Shown: positions 1 to 8,361, counted from the first letter of the stretch. The stretch: DNA of 64,000 nucleotides from Thermanaerothrix daxensis (GCF_001306145.1 NZ_LGKO01000005.1:1-64000), one strand, 5' to 3'. The notes: generated from the sequence alone by a model not told the origin. Numbers and translations: made by a program.

Positions 1-320
1 GAGAGGGAGCAGAAGGGGAGGACGTGGAAAGGGTGGGCGTGGATGACCGCCTGGACGTTCGGGAAGGTTTGGTAGATGAGGAGATGGGCTTTGCCCTCCC
101 GGGAAAAGCGGGGGTGATGGAGCCAGTGGTCCAACGTCAGGGGGCCGCTGAGGATGTCCTGAGGGGACAGTTGCCAGTGGTATCGGCTGCCGCTGTATTT
201 GGGGGTGATGTAGAGGGTGTCGCCTTCTCTGGCACTGATGTTGCCTCCGGACATGTCGGTCAAGCGTCGTTCAAACATTCGGCGCCCGATTTGAGCAATT
301 TGTTCGGGAAGAGATGCCAT
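1..320 (-). CDS. class II aldolase/adducin family protein (N-terminal part, cut by window edge)
   Basis: The frame is open from an ATG at 320 to the left edge, giving 106 residues. It starts with a helix-rich segment, then GGNIS at residues 25-29, the substrate-loop signature of the L-fuculose/L-rhamnulose-1-phosphate aldolase fold. A Glu at residue 75 sits where the catalytic Glu is expected. HAHP at 94-97 supplies two of the zinc-binding histidines; the third should lie beyond the edge. The family cleaves phosphorylated ketoses by a zinc-dependent retro-aldol reaction, but substrate and subfamily (aldolase, epimerase or dehydratase) cannot be told from this part. AAGGA lies about 8 bases before the ATG. 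The gene is divergent from the LacI regulator, so a role in sugar breakdown is plausible. Confidence 0.85.
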   Translation of the reverse strand, partial: MASLPEQIAQIGRRMFERRLTDMSGGNISAREGDTLYITPKYSGSRYHWQLSPQDILSGPLTLDHWLHHPRFSREGKAHLLIYQTFPNVQAVIHAHPFHVLPFCSL

Positions 321-479
321 TAGGAACATCCTTAAAAATAATTTTATAAATTGTATCATATTGTCGAATGTCAATAACAAAAGAAAAACTTTTTGGGCCT
401 CTTTGCTATGTGATATTCCTAAAAAGGTAAAGTGCTCATAGATGGGGTAAGCATTGGTTACACCCATTGGTCAAAATGG

Positions 480-509
480 TTGACAAGCATTTCCCGTCAA
501 TGGTATAAA
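480..509 (+). promoter_or_regulatory. sigma-70-type promoter of the lacI-family gene
   Basis: TTGACA at 480-485 and TATAAA at 504-509 are separated by 18 bases. The 14-bp operator-like palindrome at 513-526 begins 3 bases after the -10 box, over the expected start site. The rest of the 321-547 spacer is AT-rich and should also hold the promoter of the divergent aldolase: TTGACA-like TGTCAA at 369-374 on the minus strand, without a well-spaced -10. Confidence 0.7.
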
Positions 510-512
510 AGG

Positions 513-526
513 TGAAAGTGCTTTCA
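513..526. promoter_or_regulatory. LacI-type operator, copy 1
   Basis: TGAAAGTGCTTTCA is an inverted repeat with 6-base arms around a central TG, the size and symmetry typical of LacI/CcpA-type operators. It covers the predicted start site of the regulator gene, which suggests autorepression. A copy matching 13 of 14 bases lies at 1618-1631. Confidence 0.7.
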
Positions 527-547
527 TCAGTTGTTAGAGGTTGTTTT

Positions 548-1555
548 ATGATCAATGGAAACAAAAGGCCAACCATATATGATGTGGCCAGGCATGCCGG
601 GGTCAGCATTACCACGGTCTCGCGTGTGCTCAATGATCCCGGCAGGGTCAATCCCGAGACGCGAAGAAAGATATTGGCTTCCATAGATGCATTGGGCTTT
701 GTCCCCAAGGCCGAGGCACGTGCCCGTGCAATGCAGAAGAACGGTCGTATTGGGGTGGTAACCCCCTTCTTTACGGCTCCGTCATTTGTTCAGCGTTTGC
801 GGGGCATTGCCACGGTTCTATCCTCGAAAAACTTTGAATTGGTGATTTATCCGGTCTATTCGGCCGATCATTTACAGCGCTACCTTTCCACACTGCCGCT
901 GACCGGTAACCTGGATGGGTTAATTGTCCTGTCGCTGCCGGTCAACGATGAAGAAGCAGAGAGGTTGATTCGGCACAATCTGCCAACGGTCTTGATCGAG
1001 TATCCTCACCCTGCCCTGAACTGCGTAGAGATTGATGATGTGGAGGGCGGGCGCATGGCTGCCAATTATCTGCTCAGCAAGGGGCACCGCCGGATTGCCT
1101 TCCTGGGAGACACGGATCTGCCGGAGTATGCGATTCATCCGGTCAGCCTACGCCTGAGCGGCTTTCGTCAGGCATTGAAGGAAGCGGGTATAGATCTCCC
1201 TGAGGCCTTTGTGCGCCTCGCCCCTTATACGCAGGAGCAAACCCGGCAAGTGGCCAAGGAATTGCTTGAGTTGCCCGAGCCACCCACTGCCATATTTGCG
1301 GCCACGGATTTCCAGGCGTTGGGAGTGCTTAAGGCAGCCCGCCAATTGGGGGTGGAGGTGCCGGGCCAGCTGGCGGTAATTGGGTTTGATGACCTGGATA
1401 TGGCGGAGTATGCGGATCTAACAACCATAAGCCAGCACCTGGACGAATCGGGAAAACTGGCAGTGGAGATATTGTTTGCGCAATTAGAATCACCATCGCG
1501 CTTGCCGAGGCACGTAAAGCTCCCACTCACGTTGATCGAACGAAAAACCGCCTGA
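548..1555 (+). CDS. LacI family transcriptional regulator
   Basis: The 335-residue protein starts with a LacI helix-turn-helix and hinge (residues 9-29, with YDVARHAGVS and TTVSRVLN), followed by a periplasmic-binding-protein-like sensor domain to about residue 330 containing the family strings GHRRIAFLG and AVIGFDDLDMAEY. It should bind a sugar and release operator DNA. The ATG at 548 was chosen over an upstream ATG at 512 because AGAGG precedes it by about 7 bases and the upstream ATG lies in the operator. Matching operators at 513-526 and 1618-1631 suggest it represses itself and the promoter at 1582-1610. Sucrose phosphorylase 0.5 kb downstream points to sucrose or a related glucoside as effector. 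That link is inference. Confidence 0.9.
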   Translation: MINGNKRPTIYDVARHAGVSITTVSRVLNDPGRVNPETRRKILASIDALGFVPKAEARARAMQKNGRIGVVTPFFTAPSFVQRLRGIATVLSSKNFELVIYPVYSADHLQRYLSTLPLTGNLDGLIVLSLPVNDEEAERLIRHNLPTVLIEYPHPALNCVEIDDVEGGRMAANYLLSKGHRRIAFLGDTDLPEYAIHPVSLRLSGFRQALKEAGIDLPEAFVRLAPYTQEQTRQVAKELLELPEPPTAIFAATDFQALGVLKAARQLGVEVPGQLAVIGFDDLDMAEYADLTTISQHLDESGKLAVEILFAQLESPSRLPRHVKLPLTLIERKTA

Positions 1556-1581
1556 ATATCGAAAGGCTCTTGGAATGGATA

Positions 1582-1610
1582 TTGACTTTTTAGTGGATTT
1601 GTTGTACTAT
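1582..1610 (+). promoter_or_regulatory. promoter upstream of the esterase remnant
   Basis: TTGACT at 1582-1587 and TACTAT at 1605-1610 have an exact 17-base spacer. The second operator copy at 1618-1631 begins 7 bases after the -10, so it covers the start site exactly as at the lacI promoter. It probably reads through the remnant into sucrose phosphorylase, since no terminator is evident between them. Confidence 0.7.
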
Positions 1611-1617
1611 CTCACTT

Positions 1618-1631
1618 AGAAAGTGCTTTCA
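1618..1631. promoter_or_regulatory. LacI-type operator, copy 2
   Basis: AGAAAGTGCTTTCA differs from the copy at 513-526 only in the first base. Same position relative to its promoter as copy 1. Confidence 0.7.
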
Positions 1632-1864
1632 TGTTACTTCTTTCTAACAGCCTGATTGTTCTTCAACTATATATGGCGTGTGGTGTTGATGACGAACTTT
1701 ATGATATGAGCATTAGATTCCGCGACCTGGCTAATGAACACGGGATTGATTTGACTTATGAAGAGGGCCCCGGGGCGCATACTTGGGAATTCTGGAATGA
1801 GTACTTTCCTCGCGCATTGGAATGGCTCGATCGAAACTTTATCCAGGAAAAACGCACTCATTAA
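1631..1864 (+). pseudogene. C-terminal remnant of an EstA/esterase D-type alpha/beta hydrolase
   Basis: The 77-codon frame ends with about 65 residues that resemble the C-terminus of tributyrin-esterase/S-formylglutathione-hydrolase proteins. ACGVDDELY carries the usual catalytic Asp region, and a Gly-x-His segment (GAHTWEFW) carries the catalytic His. The nucleophile Ser and roughly the first 200 residues are missing. The ATG at 1631 overlaps the operator and has no Shine-Dalgarno, so the start is probably only the deletion junction that fused the regulated promoter to the gene's 3' end. I infer an internal deletion; a free-standing small protein is the less likely alternative. Confidence 0.7.
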
Positions 1865-2040
1865 AAATACGCTCTTGGTTTTTGTGGGATGGTTAGGAAA
1901 GGGTGGGCTTTGGTGTGGCGGTATTTTTTTGTGACAATGGGCGACTTTTGTGACGTGAGTTGCGGTTTGCTTCTCTCGGAAAAACACCCGGGCAGACCCT
2001 TTGAAGGCAACACCTTTATGCTACGACATATCGGGGTACT

Positions 2041-3555
2041 ATGAAAAACCAAGTTCAACTCATCACCTACGTAGACCGCCTGGGAAGCGGTAACATCAAA
2101 ACACTCCACCAATTGCTGCGTGGCCCCCTGGCTGGCTTATTCGGCGGTGTCCACCTTCTCCCCTTCTATTACCCCATTAAGGGAGCCGATGCCGGGTTTG
2201 ATCCGATTGATCACACCCGGGTTGACCCCTGTCTGGGCAGTTGGGAGGATATCAGGGCATTGGGGCAGGATGTTGACTTAATGGCGGACTTAATCGTTAA
2301 CCATATTTCATCGTCCTCGCCCCAGTTCCTGGATTATTTGGAGAAGGGGGACGACTCGATCTACAAAGATTTGTTTCTTACGATGAGCAGTGTTTTCCCG
2401 AACGGTGCCACCGAAGCCGACTTATTGACCATTTATCGCCCCAGACCCGGTTTGCCTTTTTCTTATATAACCCTGAAGAACGGCCAAAAACGTTTATTGT
2501 GGACCACCTTCTCCAGGCAGCAGATTGACATCAATGTATTGCACCCTATGGGGAGAGAGTACCTGCACTCGGTATTGCGCACTCTGCATGAAAACGGCAT
2601 TCGCATGGTGCGTCTGGATGCTGTTGGGTATGCCGTCAAAAAGGCGGGAACCACTTGTTTTATGATCCCCGAGACGTTTGATTTTATTGAAAACCTGACC
2701 CATCAAGCCCAGGAATTGGGGATGGAGGTCTTGGTCGAAATCCACTCGCACTATCGCAAGCAAATTGAGATTGCCCGTCAGGTGGATCGTGTCTACGATT
2801 TTGCTTTGCCCCCCCTGGTTCTGCACGCCATATTCAATCGCACGGCATACTACCTAAAGCAATGGCTGAGTATCAGCCCGCGCAATGCGATTACCGTTCT
2901 GGATACGCATGATGGCATTGGGGTGATTGACATCGGCGCCGACAGCAGTGATCCACAAAACTACCCCGGTCTCATTCCTCCGGAAGAATTAGAGGCTTTA
3001 GTGGAGCAAATTCATCTTAACAGCAACGGGCAGAGCCGTCTGGCCAGCGGTGCCGCCGCCTCCAACTTGGATTTATATCAGGTGAATTGCACTTTTTATG
3101 ATGCGCTCGGGCGCAACGACCGTGATTATTTGTTGGCACGCGCCATTCAGTTCTTCTCGCCGGGCATCCCTCAGGTTTACTACGTGGGTTTGCTGGCGGG
3201 CGAAAATGACATGGATCTGCTGGCCCGCACGGGTGTCGGGCGTGATATCAACCGGCATTACTACACCCTGGAGGAGATTGCCCAGGCCATCCAGCGCCCC
3301 GTGGTGCAATCGCTGTTCCGGCTGATTCGCTTTCGCAACCAGCACCCCGCTTTTAACGGGGCGTTTAGCATGCCCGAATCCCCGGATTCCCGGCTCATCT
3401 TGCGTTGGGATAATGGGGCAGCCTGGGCGGTATTAGAGGTGGATTTTGCTGCCGGGACCTTTTCCATTTCCGGTTCGCCGTTAGAGGGGGCGGAACCCAT
3501 AGAGGCGTTACCAGGTGCCCACCCAGACAACCGCTACGGGGGTATCGCCACTTAA
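2041..3555 (+). CDS. sucrose phosphorylase (GH13 subfamily 18)
   Basis: Converts sucrose and phosphate into alpha-glucose-1-phosphate and fructose, saving one ATP in the cytoplasm. The protein has 504 residues, the length I recall for the Bifidobacterium adolescentis enzyme, and follows it closely throughout (GADAGFDPIDH, LTMSSVFPNGATE, LDTHDGIGVIDIG). The nucleophile is Asp193 in RLDAVGY, the acid/base Glu233 in VEIHSHY, and the transition-state Asp291 in THDG. The C-terminal beta domain is present. The Shine-Dalgarno is weak (GGGG about 5 bases before the ATG). It lies downstream of a LacI gene and a LacI-operator promoter, and a strong terminator follows. Sucrose-6'-phosphate or glucosylglycerate phosphorylase are close relatives, but the B. 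adolescentis-like pattern favours sucrose. Confidence 0.93.
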   Translation: MKNQVQLITYVDRLGSGNIKTLHQLLRGPLAGLFGGVHLLPFYYPIKGADAGFDPIDHTRVDPCLGSWEDIRALGQDVDLMADLIVNHISSSSPQFLDYLEKGDDSIYKDLFLTMSSVFPNGATEADLLTIYRPRPGLPFSYITLKNGQKRLLWTTFSRQQIDINVLHPMGREYLHSVLRTLHENGIRMVRLDAVGYAVKKAGTTCFMIPETFDFIENLTHQAQELGMEVLVEIHSHYRKQIEIARQVDRVYDFALPPLVLHAIFNRTAYYLKQWLSISPRNAITVLDTHDGIGVIDIGADSSDPQNYPGLIPPEELEALVEQIHLNSNGQSRLASGAAASNLDLYQVNCTFYDALGRNDRDYLLARAIQFFSPGIPQVYYVGLLAGENDMDLLARTGVGRDINRHYYTLEEIAQAIQRPVVQSLFRLIRFRNQHPAFNGAFSMPESPDSRLILRWDNGAAWAVLEVDFAAGTFSISGSPLEGAEPIEALPGAHPDNRYGGIAT

Positions 3556-3582
3556 TGGGTTTATGCTTCACCGCGTTGTTGA

Positions 3583-3621
3583 AAAACGCTCACCCAAGGT
3601 TGCTCCTCGGGTGAGCGTTTT
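3583..3621 (+). terminator. intrinsic terminator after sucrose phosphorylase
   Basis: AAAACGCTCACCC at 3583-3595 pairs perfectly with GGGTGAGCGTTTT at 3609-3621, a 13-bp stem with a 13-base loop. A-tract and T-tract flank the stem, so it may work in both directions, also for the lipoprotein gene transcribed toward it. The 3622-3730 stretch shows nothing else. Confidence 0.85.
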
Positions 3622-3730
3622 ACCCGCTAACGAGGTGCTCATGAGGTGAGGGGTTGATCCCCTGCGGCAGTTGTGCGAAGCACTTGCGACAAGGCGCCCT
3701 GTGATCAGAAGAGAGGGAGAAACCCCGCCG

Positions 3731-4135
3731 TTACTTCACCTCAAACTCGACCGTCTTGGCCAGTTTGTCGTCCAGGTAGAGCTCGACCTTGTACTTGCCT
3801 TGTGGCCAGGGGTTGTTGTTGCTTAGACTGAAGTGAACAAGCCCGCTCCCAGAGACAAACTCGGTCTCATAAATGGTGAGATTGGGATCCGCGCCTTCCA
3901 CATCTACCGCGATCCAGACCGCTTTGAGCCTGGTGTCATCGGGCGCATTGCGCAAATCGGCCTGGACGTAAAAGACGGCGTTCGGCGTATAAACCGTAGT
4001 ACGATTATTGCCCTCTTCGTCTGTGGACATCCAGGCATCGGCAATGTTGGCTGTGGTAACACTTCCGCTGCAGGCCAGGACGGACAACACGATCACCAGC
4101 AGCCCGATCAAAATGGGTAGTTTGTTGGAACGCAT
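3731..4135 (-). CDS. small lipoprotein of unknown function
   Basis: The 134-residue protein starts with a lipoprotein signal peptide: a basic start (MRSNK), a hydrophobic core and the lipobox LSVLAC, so it should be lipidated and exported. The mature part of about 110 residues is polar and probably beta-rich, with strings such as VELYLDDKLAKTVEFEVK resembling an Ig-like or CalX-like beta sandwich. I do not recognise the family. The ATG at 4135 was chosen because GGAG stands before it and it directly precedes the signal peptide; the longer frame upstream has no signal sequence at its start. It lies downstream of the ABC-2 exporter genes on the same strand, 350 bases away. Confidence 0.75.
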   Translation of the reverse strand: MRSNKLPILIGLLVIVLSVLACSGSVTTANIADAWMSTDEEGNNRTTVYTPNAVFYVQADLRNAPDDTRLKAVWIAVDVEGADPNLTIYETEFVSGSGLVHFSLSNNNPWPQGKYKVELYLDDKLAKTVEFEVK

Positions 4136-4485
4136 TATTGGGGTCTCCTCTCTAAAATGGGGGATGGCTTTCAGAATTGCCGCCTGGGGGAATGTGCTCA
4201 GCGGAGCGAGGGCGCGCCGGAAGAGCAAAGGGTCCAGCCGGGTGTGCCTAATTGGTTTTAAACCTAAAAACCTAATTTGAGATATTGTACCGCTTATTTG
4301 AGTACGGGCTACCCTCCATAACCCCGGATATCGGTGTTCTTGGGACTTGCGCGCCCTTACAGGCATGGGGGATGGAGCGGTGCGTGCTCTCTTGCCCCGT
4401 ATATACGAGGTACCGCGGCACCTGCTCCTTTGCCCCGTGGGGCGGTCTTCGCTCACGGGGACATCCCTCTCTGCTGAGTGGGGGG
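4136..4485. other. intergenic stretch with no recognisable gene
   Basis: No convincing coding frame. It should hold the promoter of the lipoprotein gene: a minus-strand TACAAT lies near 4284-4289 without a clear -35. Two adjacent copies of AAACCTAA occur around 4260-4276, and a short palindrome GCCCCGTGGGGC near 4433-4444. I see no terminator with a T-tract behind the exporter operon. Confidence 0.4.
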
Positions 4486-5715
4486 TCAGACCTTACCGAT
4501 CAGCGCGCGGAAGAAGAGGCCCAGGTTAAACGGTTGCCCCGAGAGCAGGTTTTGAGCGCGGAACATGCCTGCCACCACGCGAATCACCAGGAAAGCCGTG
4601 AGGGCCTGCAGCACGGCACCCAGCCCCAACTGCCAGGTCGGCACCGGCTCCGCCGCCAGACGCGTCATCATGGCCACCGGCGAGGTAAACGGGAACAGGC
4701 TCAGGACGAGGGATAAAGCCGAATCGGGGCGGTTGATCAGCAGTTGAAGGAACATGAGGGGGATGATGAGCGGCAGAATTACCAGAGAAGTGACTTGCGA
4801 GGCTTCGCGCAGGTTGGGTGCCAGGGCACCGATGCCCCCCATCAGCGCGGCGAAAATAGTGTAGCCCAGGATGAAGTACAAGATGCCCCACCCCAGGAGG
4901 TTGGGGGGTAGTTGAATCCCCTGCAAGGCGGTAAAGGTCCTGCTGCTGAACTGCAACAGCCACAGCCCGGCTGCCAGCCAGACCGTCATCTGCAGCAAGC
5001 CCACCAGCCCCAAGCCGATGATTTTTCCGGCCATCATTTGCGAGGGGGTGGCTGAGGAGAGCAGGATTTCAATGACGCGGTTTTGTTTCTCTGTGTTGAC
5101 ACTGCTCAATAAGAGCGAGGAGGTGCCCAAAATAAAAAGATAAAAGAACATGGCAATGCCGTAAGGCACAAAAAAGGCAACCGTCTCATTTGTGGCGCGC
5201 GGCGGTTTTTCCGAAGCCACCCGTTCCACGCTCAGGTTCATTGAGACGGTAATGCGGTCAAACAGGGCCGGCCGGTCTTTGAACAGGTTGTAGGAAATGA
5301 GCCAATCAACCGGATAAGCGGTGCGGGCATCCTGAAACGGGTTGATTTCTTGTGCGTAGAGTTCAATTTTCCCACTGCTAAGGTAATCCGGCGCGACCAC
5401 GTAGAGCATGGTGATCTCGCCGGCCTGCAAAGCGCGCAGCCCGGCCTCCGGGCTGGGGTAAGGGCGCACCTGCCCTTCCATTGCGGGGGGAATTTCCCGG
5501 ATCAGACCGCTCAGATCCACCACCCCTTTGATGGGGGGCTTTTCTGGGGTGAGCAAGGTGATTGGGTCTGGGCTGGGGTTGCGGCGTTGAAGGGCACCCG
5601 CGATCAGCAGGATGATGAAGGAAACCAACGGTACCAGGATCAAGGCCAGAAGGAACGAACGGCTGCGCAGGGTGGTCAGGGCCTCGTGACTCAGAATAAG
5701 CCAGGTTTTGTGCAT
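4486..5715 (-). CDS. ABC-2 type exporter permease (NatB-like), second copy
   Basis: The 409-residue membrane protein has the ABC2_membrane_3/NatB layout: one N-terminal membrane helix (about residues 20-42), a large extracytoplasmic domain to about 185, then a block of five or six helices. The string KQNRVIEILLSSATPSQMMAGK is the family's conserved amphipathic loop before helix 2. It should pair with the other permease and the ATPase upstream to export an unknown substrate, perhaps sodium or a small peptide. Third gene of an operon with the genes at 5734 and 6933, with 18 bases between the permeases. The two permeases are clear paralogues. Substrate unknown. Confidence 0.85.
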   Translation of the reverse strand: MHKTWLILSHEALTTLRSRSFLLALILVPLVSFIILLIAGALQRRNPSPDPITLLTPEKPPIKGVVDLSGLIREIPPAMEGQVRPYPSPEAGLRALQAGEITMLYVVAPDYLSSGKIELYAQEINPFQDARTAYPVDWLISYNLFKDRPALFDRITVSMNLSVERVASEKPPRATNETVAFFVPYGIAMFFYLFILGTSSLLLSSVNTEKQNRVIEILLSSATPSQMMAGKIIGLGLVGLLQMTVWLAAGLWLLQFSSRTFTALQGIQLPPNLLGWGILYFILGYTIFAALMGGIGALAPNLREASQVTSLVILPLIIPLMFLQLLINRPDSALSLVLSLFPFTSPVAMMTRLAAEPVPTWQLGLGAVLQALTAFLVIRVVAGMFRAQNLLSGQPFNLGLFFRALIGKV

Positions 5716-5733
5716 TGGAGGAGCCTCCCTTTG

Positions 5734-6936
5734 TCAGCGGGAACGGAGGATTTGAGCCAGGGTCAATCGCTTTCCGTAAAGCAGCATGCCCAGGCGAAAA
5801 GCACGGCTTGCCAGCCAGATGGCGGCGGCAGCGGCTGCCCACAGCACGGCGACCGAAAGGACGATTTGCCAGACTGGGAGGTTTGTCACCATGGCGCGCA
5901 GGGGCAGAGTCATTGGTGCGGTGAAGGGGAAGAGGCTGAATCCGATGGCCAGAGGGCTATTGGGATGCTCGATGATGGCGCCCATAAACCAGAAAGGCAC
6001 GATGGCTGGTAAGGTGAACAAACCAGCAATTTGCTGAGCCTCGCGCGATTCGGTGGCCGTTGCCCCGACCGTGGTCATCAGCGCGGCGATCATTACGAAT
6101 CCCGGGAGAAATGTGAGCGCCACCAACCCGAAAAAGGAGGCGTTGATCTCCATGCCTTGAAAATCGGGGAAAGCCCGCAGCGCAAACAGGGCGGCCAGCC
6201 CACCCATGAGCAGCCAGAACAGCAACTGGGTGAGTCCAACACACAAGTTGCCCAGCACCTTGCCGACCATGAGTGAGTCGGTGGAAATAGAGGTCAATAT
6301 CACTTCAATCGTGCGGTTTTCTTTCTCCTCCACAACTGCCCGGAGCAGATACCCGCCGCTGGTGCTGATGGCGATCACGAATATGACGCCGCAGAACAAG
6401 GCGACCAGCAAACTGAAGAAGTTGCGGGAGCCAATTTTCTGGTTGCTGGTGAGGGTGTGCAAGGTCAGGTTCGGCCCTTCCAGAACGCGGTCACGCACGG
6501 TGGGGTCTTCATCCTTCAACAAGTGGGTCAGCAGAAACTTCGAAAACTGACGGTGAATATCTGCCTCTACGGTATGGCTGGTCACCAACCTGACATTGCC
6601 CGTGCGGAGATAATCTGCCGCGATCACGTAATAAGCCTGAATTTCACCGGCTTCGAGGGCACGGCGGGCGGCGGCTTCATTCTCAAAGGGACGCATTTCT
6701 ACATCACGGTCCAGCCAGCCGGTGTTTTGGGGCGGCAGGGGCTGTGCATTGGCAAACAATCCCGAAAGGTCCACATAACCCACCGGCCGCATGTCCTCGC
6801 TCGAGAGAGCCGCCACGATGCTGATCCCCATGCTCACGACCAGGAAGATGGGAATGGAAAGCAGTCCCAGAATGAAGCCTTTGCGCTTGACATGGCGCAG
6901 GTATTCATGACGGAAGACAATCCAGGTCTTGCTCAT
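5734..6936 (-). CDS. ABC-2 type exporter permease (NatB-like), first copy
   Basis: The 400-residue protein has the same layout as its downstream neighbour: N-terminal helix at about 20-45, an outer domain including the repeated VGYVDLSGLF-type segment also found as VVDLSGLI in the neighbour, then a C-terminal block of membrane helices preceded by EKENRTIEVILTSISTDSLM. Two different permeases suggest a heterodimer with the ATPase encoded just upstream. Its start overlaps the ATPase stop by 4 bases (ATGA), indicating translational coupling. Confidence 0.87.
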   Translation of the reverse strand: MSKTWIVFRHEYLRHVKRKGFILGLLSIPIFLVVSMGISIVAALSSEDMRPVGYVDLSGLFANAQPLPPQNTGWLDRDVEMRPFENEAAARRALEAGEIQAYYVIAADYLRTGNVRLVTSHTVEADIHRQFSKFLLTHLLKDEDPTVRDRVLEGPNLTLHTLTSNQKIGSRNFFSLLVALFCGVIFVIAISTSGGYLLRAVVEEKENRTIEVILTSISTDSLMVGKVLGNLCVGLTQLLFWLLMGGLAALFALRAFPDFQGMEINASFFGLVALTFLPGFVMIAALMTTVGATATESREAQQIAGLFTLPAIVPFWFMGAIIEHPNSPLAIGFSLFPFTAPMTLPLRAMVTNLPVWQIVLSVAVLWAAAAAAIWLASRAFRLGMLLYGKRLTLAQILRSR

Positions 6937-7838
6937 AGGGGTTCTCCGCGCGCGGTGACGATCTGGATGAAAATCTCATCCAGCGTGGGCAGGGCCACTT
7001 CAAAGCGCTCCAGGGCCACCCCTTGTTCAACCAGGTGTTTTAGAATGGCCTGGGGATGGGTGTGTTCTGTCAGGTGTAGCAGGTAGCCGGAGTTTTCCCG
7101 CTCGATGCGCTGGACACCGGGGAGATCGGCGGGCAAATCCCCCAGGGGACACACCAGAATTTTGCGCGCAGCGTAGCGCCGGCGGATTCCGTCCAAATCC
7201 CCATATAACATGACCTTTCCATGATTGATCAGTACCAGCCGGTCGCAGAGTTCCTCGACCTGATGCATTTGATGGGTGCACATGATGATGGTCTTTCCGC
7301 GCTCCCGTTCCTCGCGCAACAGGTCTTTGACCATTTGAGTGTTAACCGGATCCAGCGCGCTGAAGGGTTCATCCACGATGATCAACTCCGGATCGTGGAC
7401 CAGGGTGGCGATCAACTGGGCTTTTTGCTGCATTCCTTTGCTTAATGCTTTGACCTTTTTCTTGCGATGTTCGTAAAGGTCAAAGCGTTTCAGGCTTTGT
7501 TCAATGCGGTGAGCCGCCTCTGTCGGCTTCAGACCCTTTAAACGAGCCAGGTAGTTCAGGCAAACTTCCAGCGAGATATCCTGATACAATCCCCGCTCTT
7601 CGGGCAAGTAGCCGATGCGGTTTTTCTTCTCCTCGTTCATGGGCCCGCCAAGGACCTCGACCTCGCCGCTGTCGGGTTTGAAAATATCCAGGATGATCCG
7701 AATGGTGGTGGTTTTACCGGCGCCGTTTGGGCCCAGAAGACCGAAGATTTCGCCGCGTTGAACTTCAAAGGAGACGTGATCCACAACTTGTTGATTGCCA
7801 AAGCGTTTGGTAATTTGATTAACTTTGACCGTTGACAT
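6933..7838 (-). CDS. ABC exporter ATP-binding protein (NatA-like)
   Basis: The 301-residue ATPase has Walker A GPNGAGKTT (about residues 36-44), Q-loop region IGYLPEERGLY, signature LSKGMQQK (the usual LSGGQ is altered, as is common in NatA-type exporters), Walker B LIIVDEPFSALD and the H-loop histidine in IIMCTHQMHQ. The C-terminal 80 residues form the DUF4162-type extension of this subfamily. The ATG at 7838 was preferred to 7871, which lies near a palindrome and has no Shine-Dalgarno; AAGG stands about 10 bases before 7838. Start of the ATPase-permease-permease operon. Confidence 0.9.
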   Translation of the reverse strand: MSTVKVNQITKRFGNQQVVDHVSFEVQRGEIFGLLGPNGAGKTTTIRIILDIFKPDSGEVEVLGGPMNEEKKNRIGYLPEERGLYQDISLEVCLNYLARLKGLKPTEAAHRIEQSLKRFDLYEHRKKKVKALSKGMQQKAQLIATLVHDPELIIVDEPFSALDPVNTQMVKDLLREERERGKTIIMCTHQMHQVEELCDRLVLINHGKVMLYGDLDGIRRRYAARKILVCPLGDLPADLPGVQRIERENSGYLLHLTEHTHPQAILKHLVEQGVALERFEVALPTLDEIFIQIVTARGEPL

Positions 7839-7866
7839 GGGAACTTGGCCTTTCTCAGGGAACGTG

Positions 7867-7933
7867 AGCATTATGTTTACGTAAATGCTGAGACGCTGGT
7901 TTCAGTCGGGGCGAGCATCTCCATTTGATTATA
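7867..7933 (-). promoter_or_regulatory. candidate promoter -10 and palindrome upstream of the ABC-2 operon
   Basis: The minus strand carries TATAAT (plus-strand 7928-7933) but no good -35. Between it and the start codon lies TTTACGTAAA (7876-7885), a perfect palindrome flanked by AGCATT and AATGCT arms (7867-7872, 7884-7889). This could bind a regulator. The rest of the 7839-8208 interval shows no gene. Confidence 0.35.
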
Positions 7934-8208
7934 AAGAATTGCCTTGCAGAACCTTCCCCAAATGCGTCAGCGGATTGCCCAAATGGGGGCAGGCTCTGCC
8001 TGGCCGTTGGGTTGAAGCGGGCGCTTCCCGATGAGGTTTGGGTGGAACTCGGGGTGGGAAGGCAGACTTCTTGCATTCGTGCGGGTAAATGAGGGGGCAG
8101 CGTTACCTGGCGCGATAGCGACACCTGCCACGGGCGCAACCGCGATGGGGGATTAGAGGGCGGCACCCCGCCAGATGGCCGATGACCGTGTTATAATAAT
8201 TGCACCGC

Positions 8209-8282
8209 GCCCCAGTAGCTCAAAAGGATAGAGCAAGGCACTCCTAACGCCTTGGTTGGGGGTTCGAGTCCCTCCTGGGGCA
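8209..8282 (+). tRNA. tRNA-Arg (anticodon CCT)
   Basis: A complete cloverleaf of 74 bases: acceptor GCCCCAG pairs with CTGGGGC (8275-8281), the D-arm contains AGCTCAAAAGGATAGAGC, the anticodon loop is CTCCTAA with anticodon CCT for AGG codons, and the T-arm contains GGTTCGAGTCC. The CCA end is not encoded. TATAAT at 8192-8197 is the likely -10 box. Confidence 0.95.
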
Positions 8283-8298
8283 CACCCCCCATAGAAAC

Positions 8299-8327
8299 AG
8301 CCCCTTCCCAGATGCGGAAGGGGCTTT
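8299..8327 (+). terminator. intrinsic terminator after tRNA-Arg
   Basis: AGCCCCTTCC pairs with GGAAGGGGCT around a 7-base loop, followed by a short T-run. It may also end transcripts of the gene at 8362-8718. Confidence 0.75.
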
Positions 8328-8361
8328 GGGTTGTCATGAAAGCAGGGAGGTGCCGCCGCGC

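Noticed and set aside
24-323. 99-codon plus-strand frame at the left edge
   Set aside because: The minus strand here encodes a clear class II aldolase start (GGNIS, HAHP).
429-442. Third LacI operator (AAAGTGCTCA-like) upstream of lacI
   Set aside because: Only about 9 of 14 bases match and the symmetry is lost.
3622-3730. Hairpin GGGGTTGATCCCC as terminator of the lipoprotein gene
   Set aside because: Only a 4-bp stem and no T-tract; the 13-bp hairpin at 3583-3621 is far better.
7855-8166. 103-codon minus-strand frame upstream of the ABC-2 ATPase
   Set aside because: Low-complexity Pro/Ser/Arg composition, no ribosome site, covers the promoter region.
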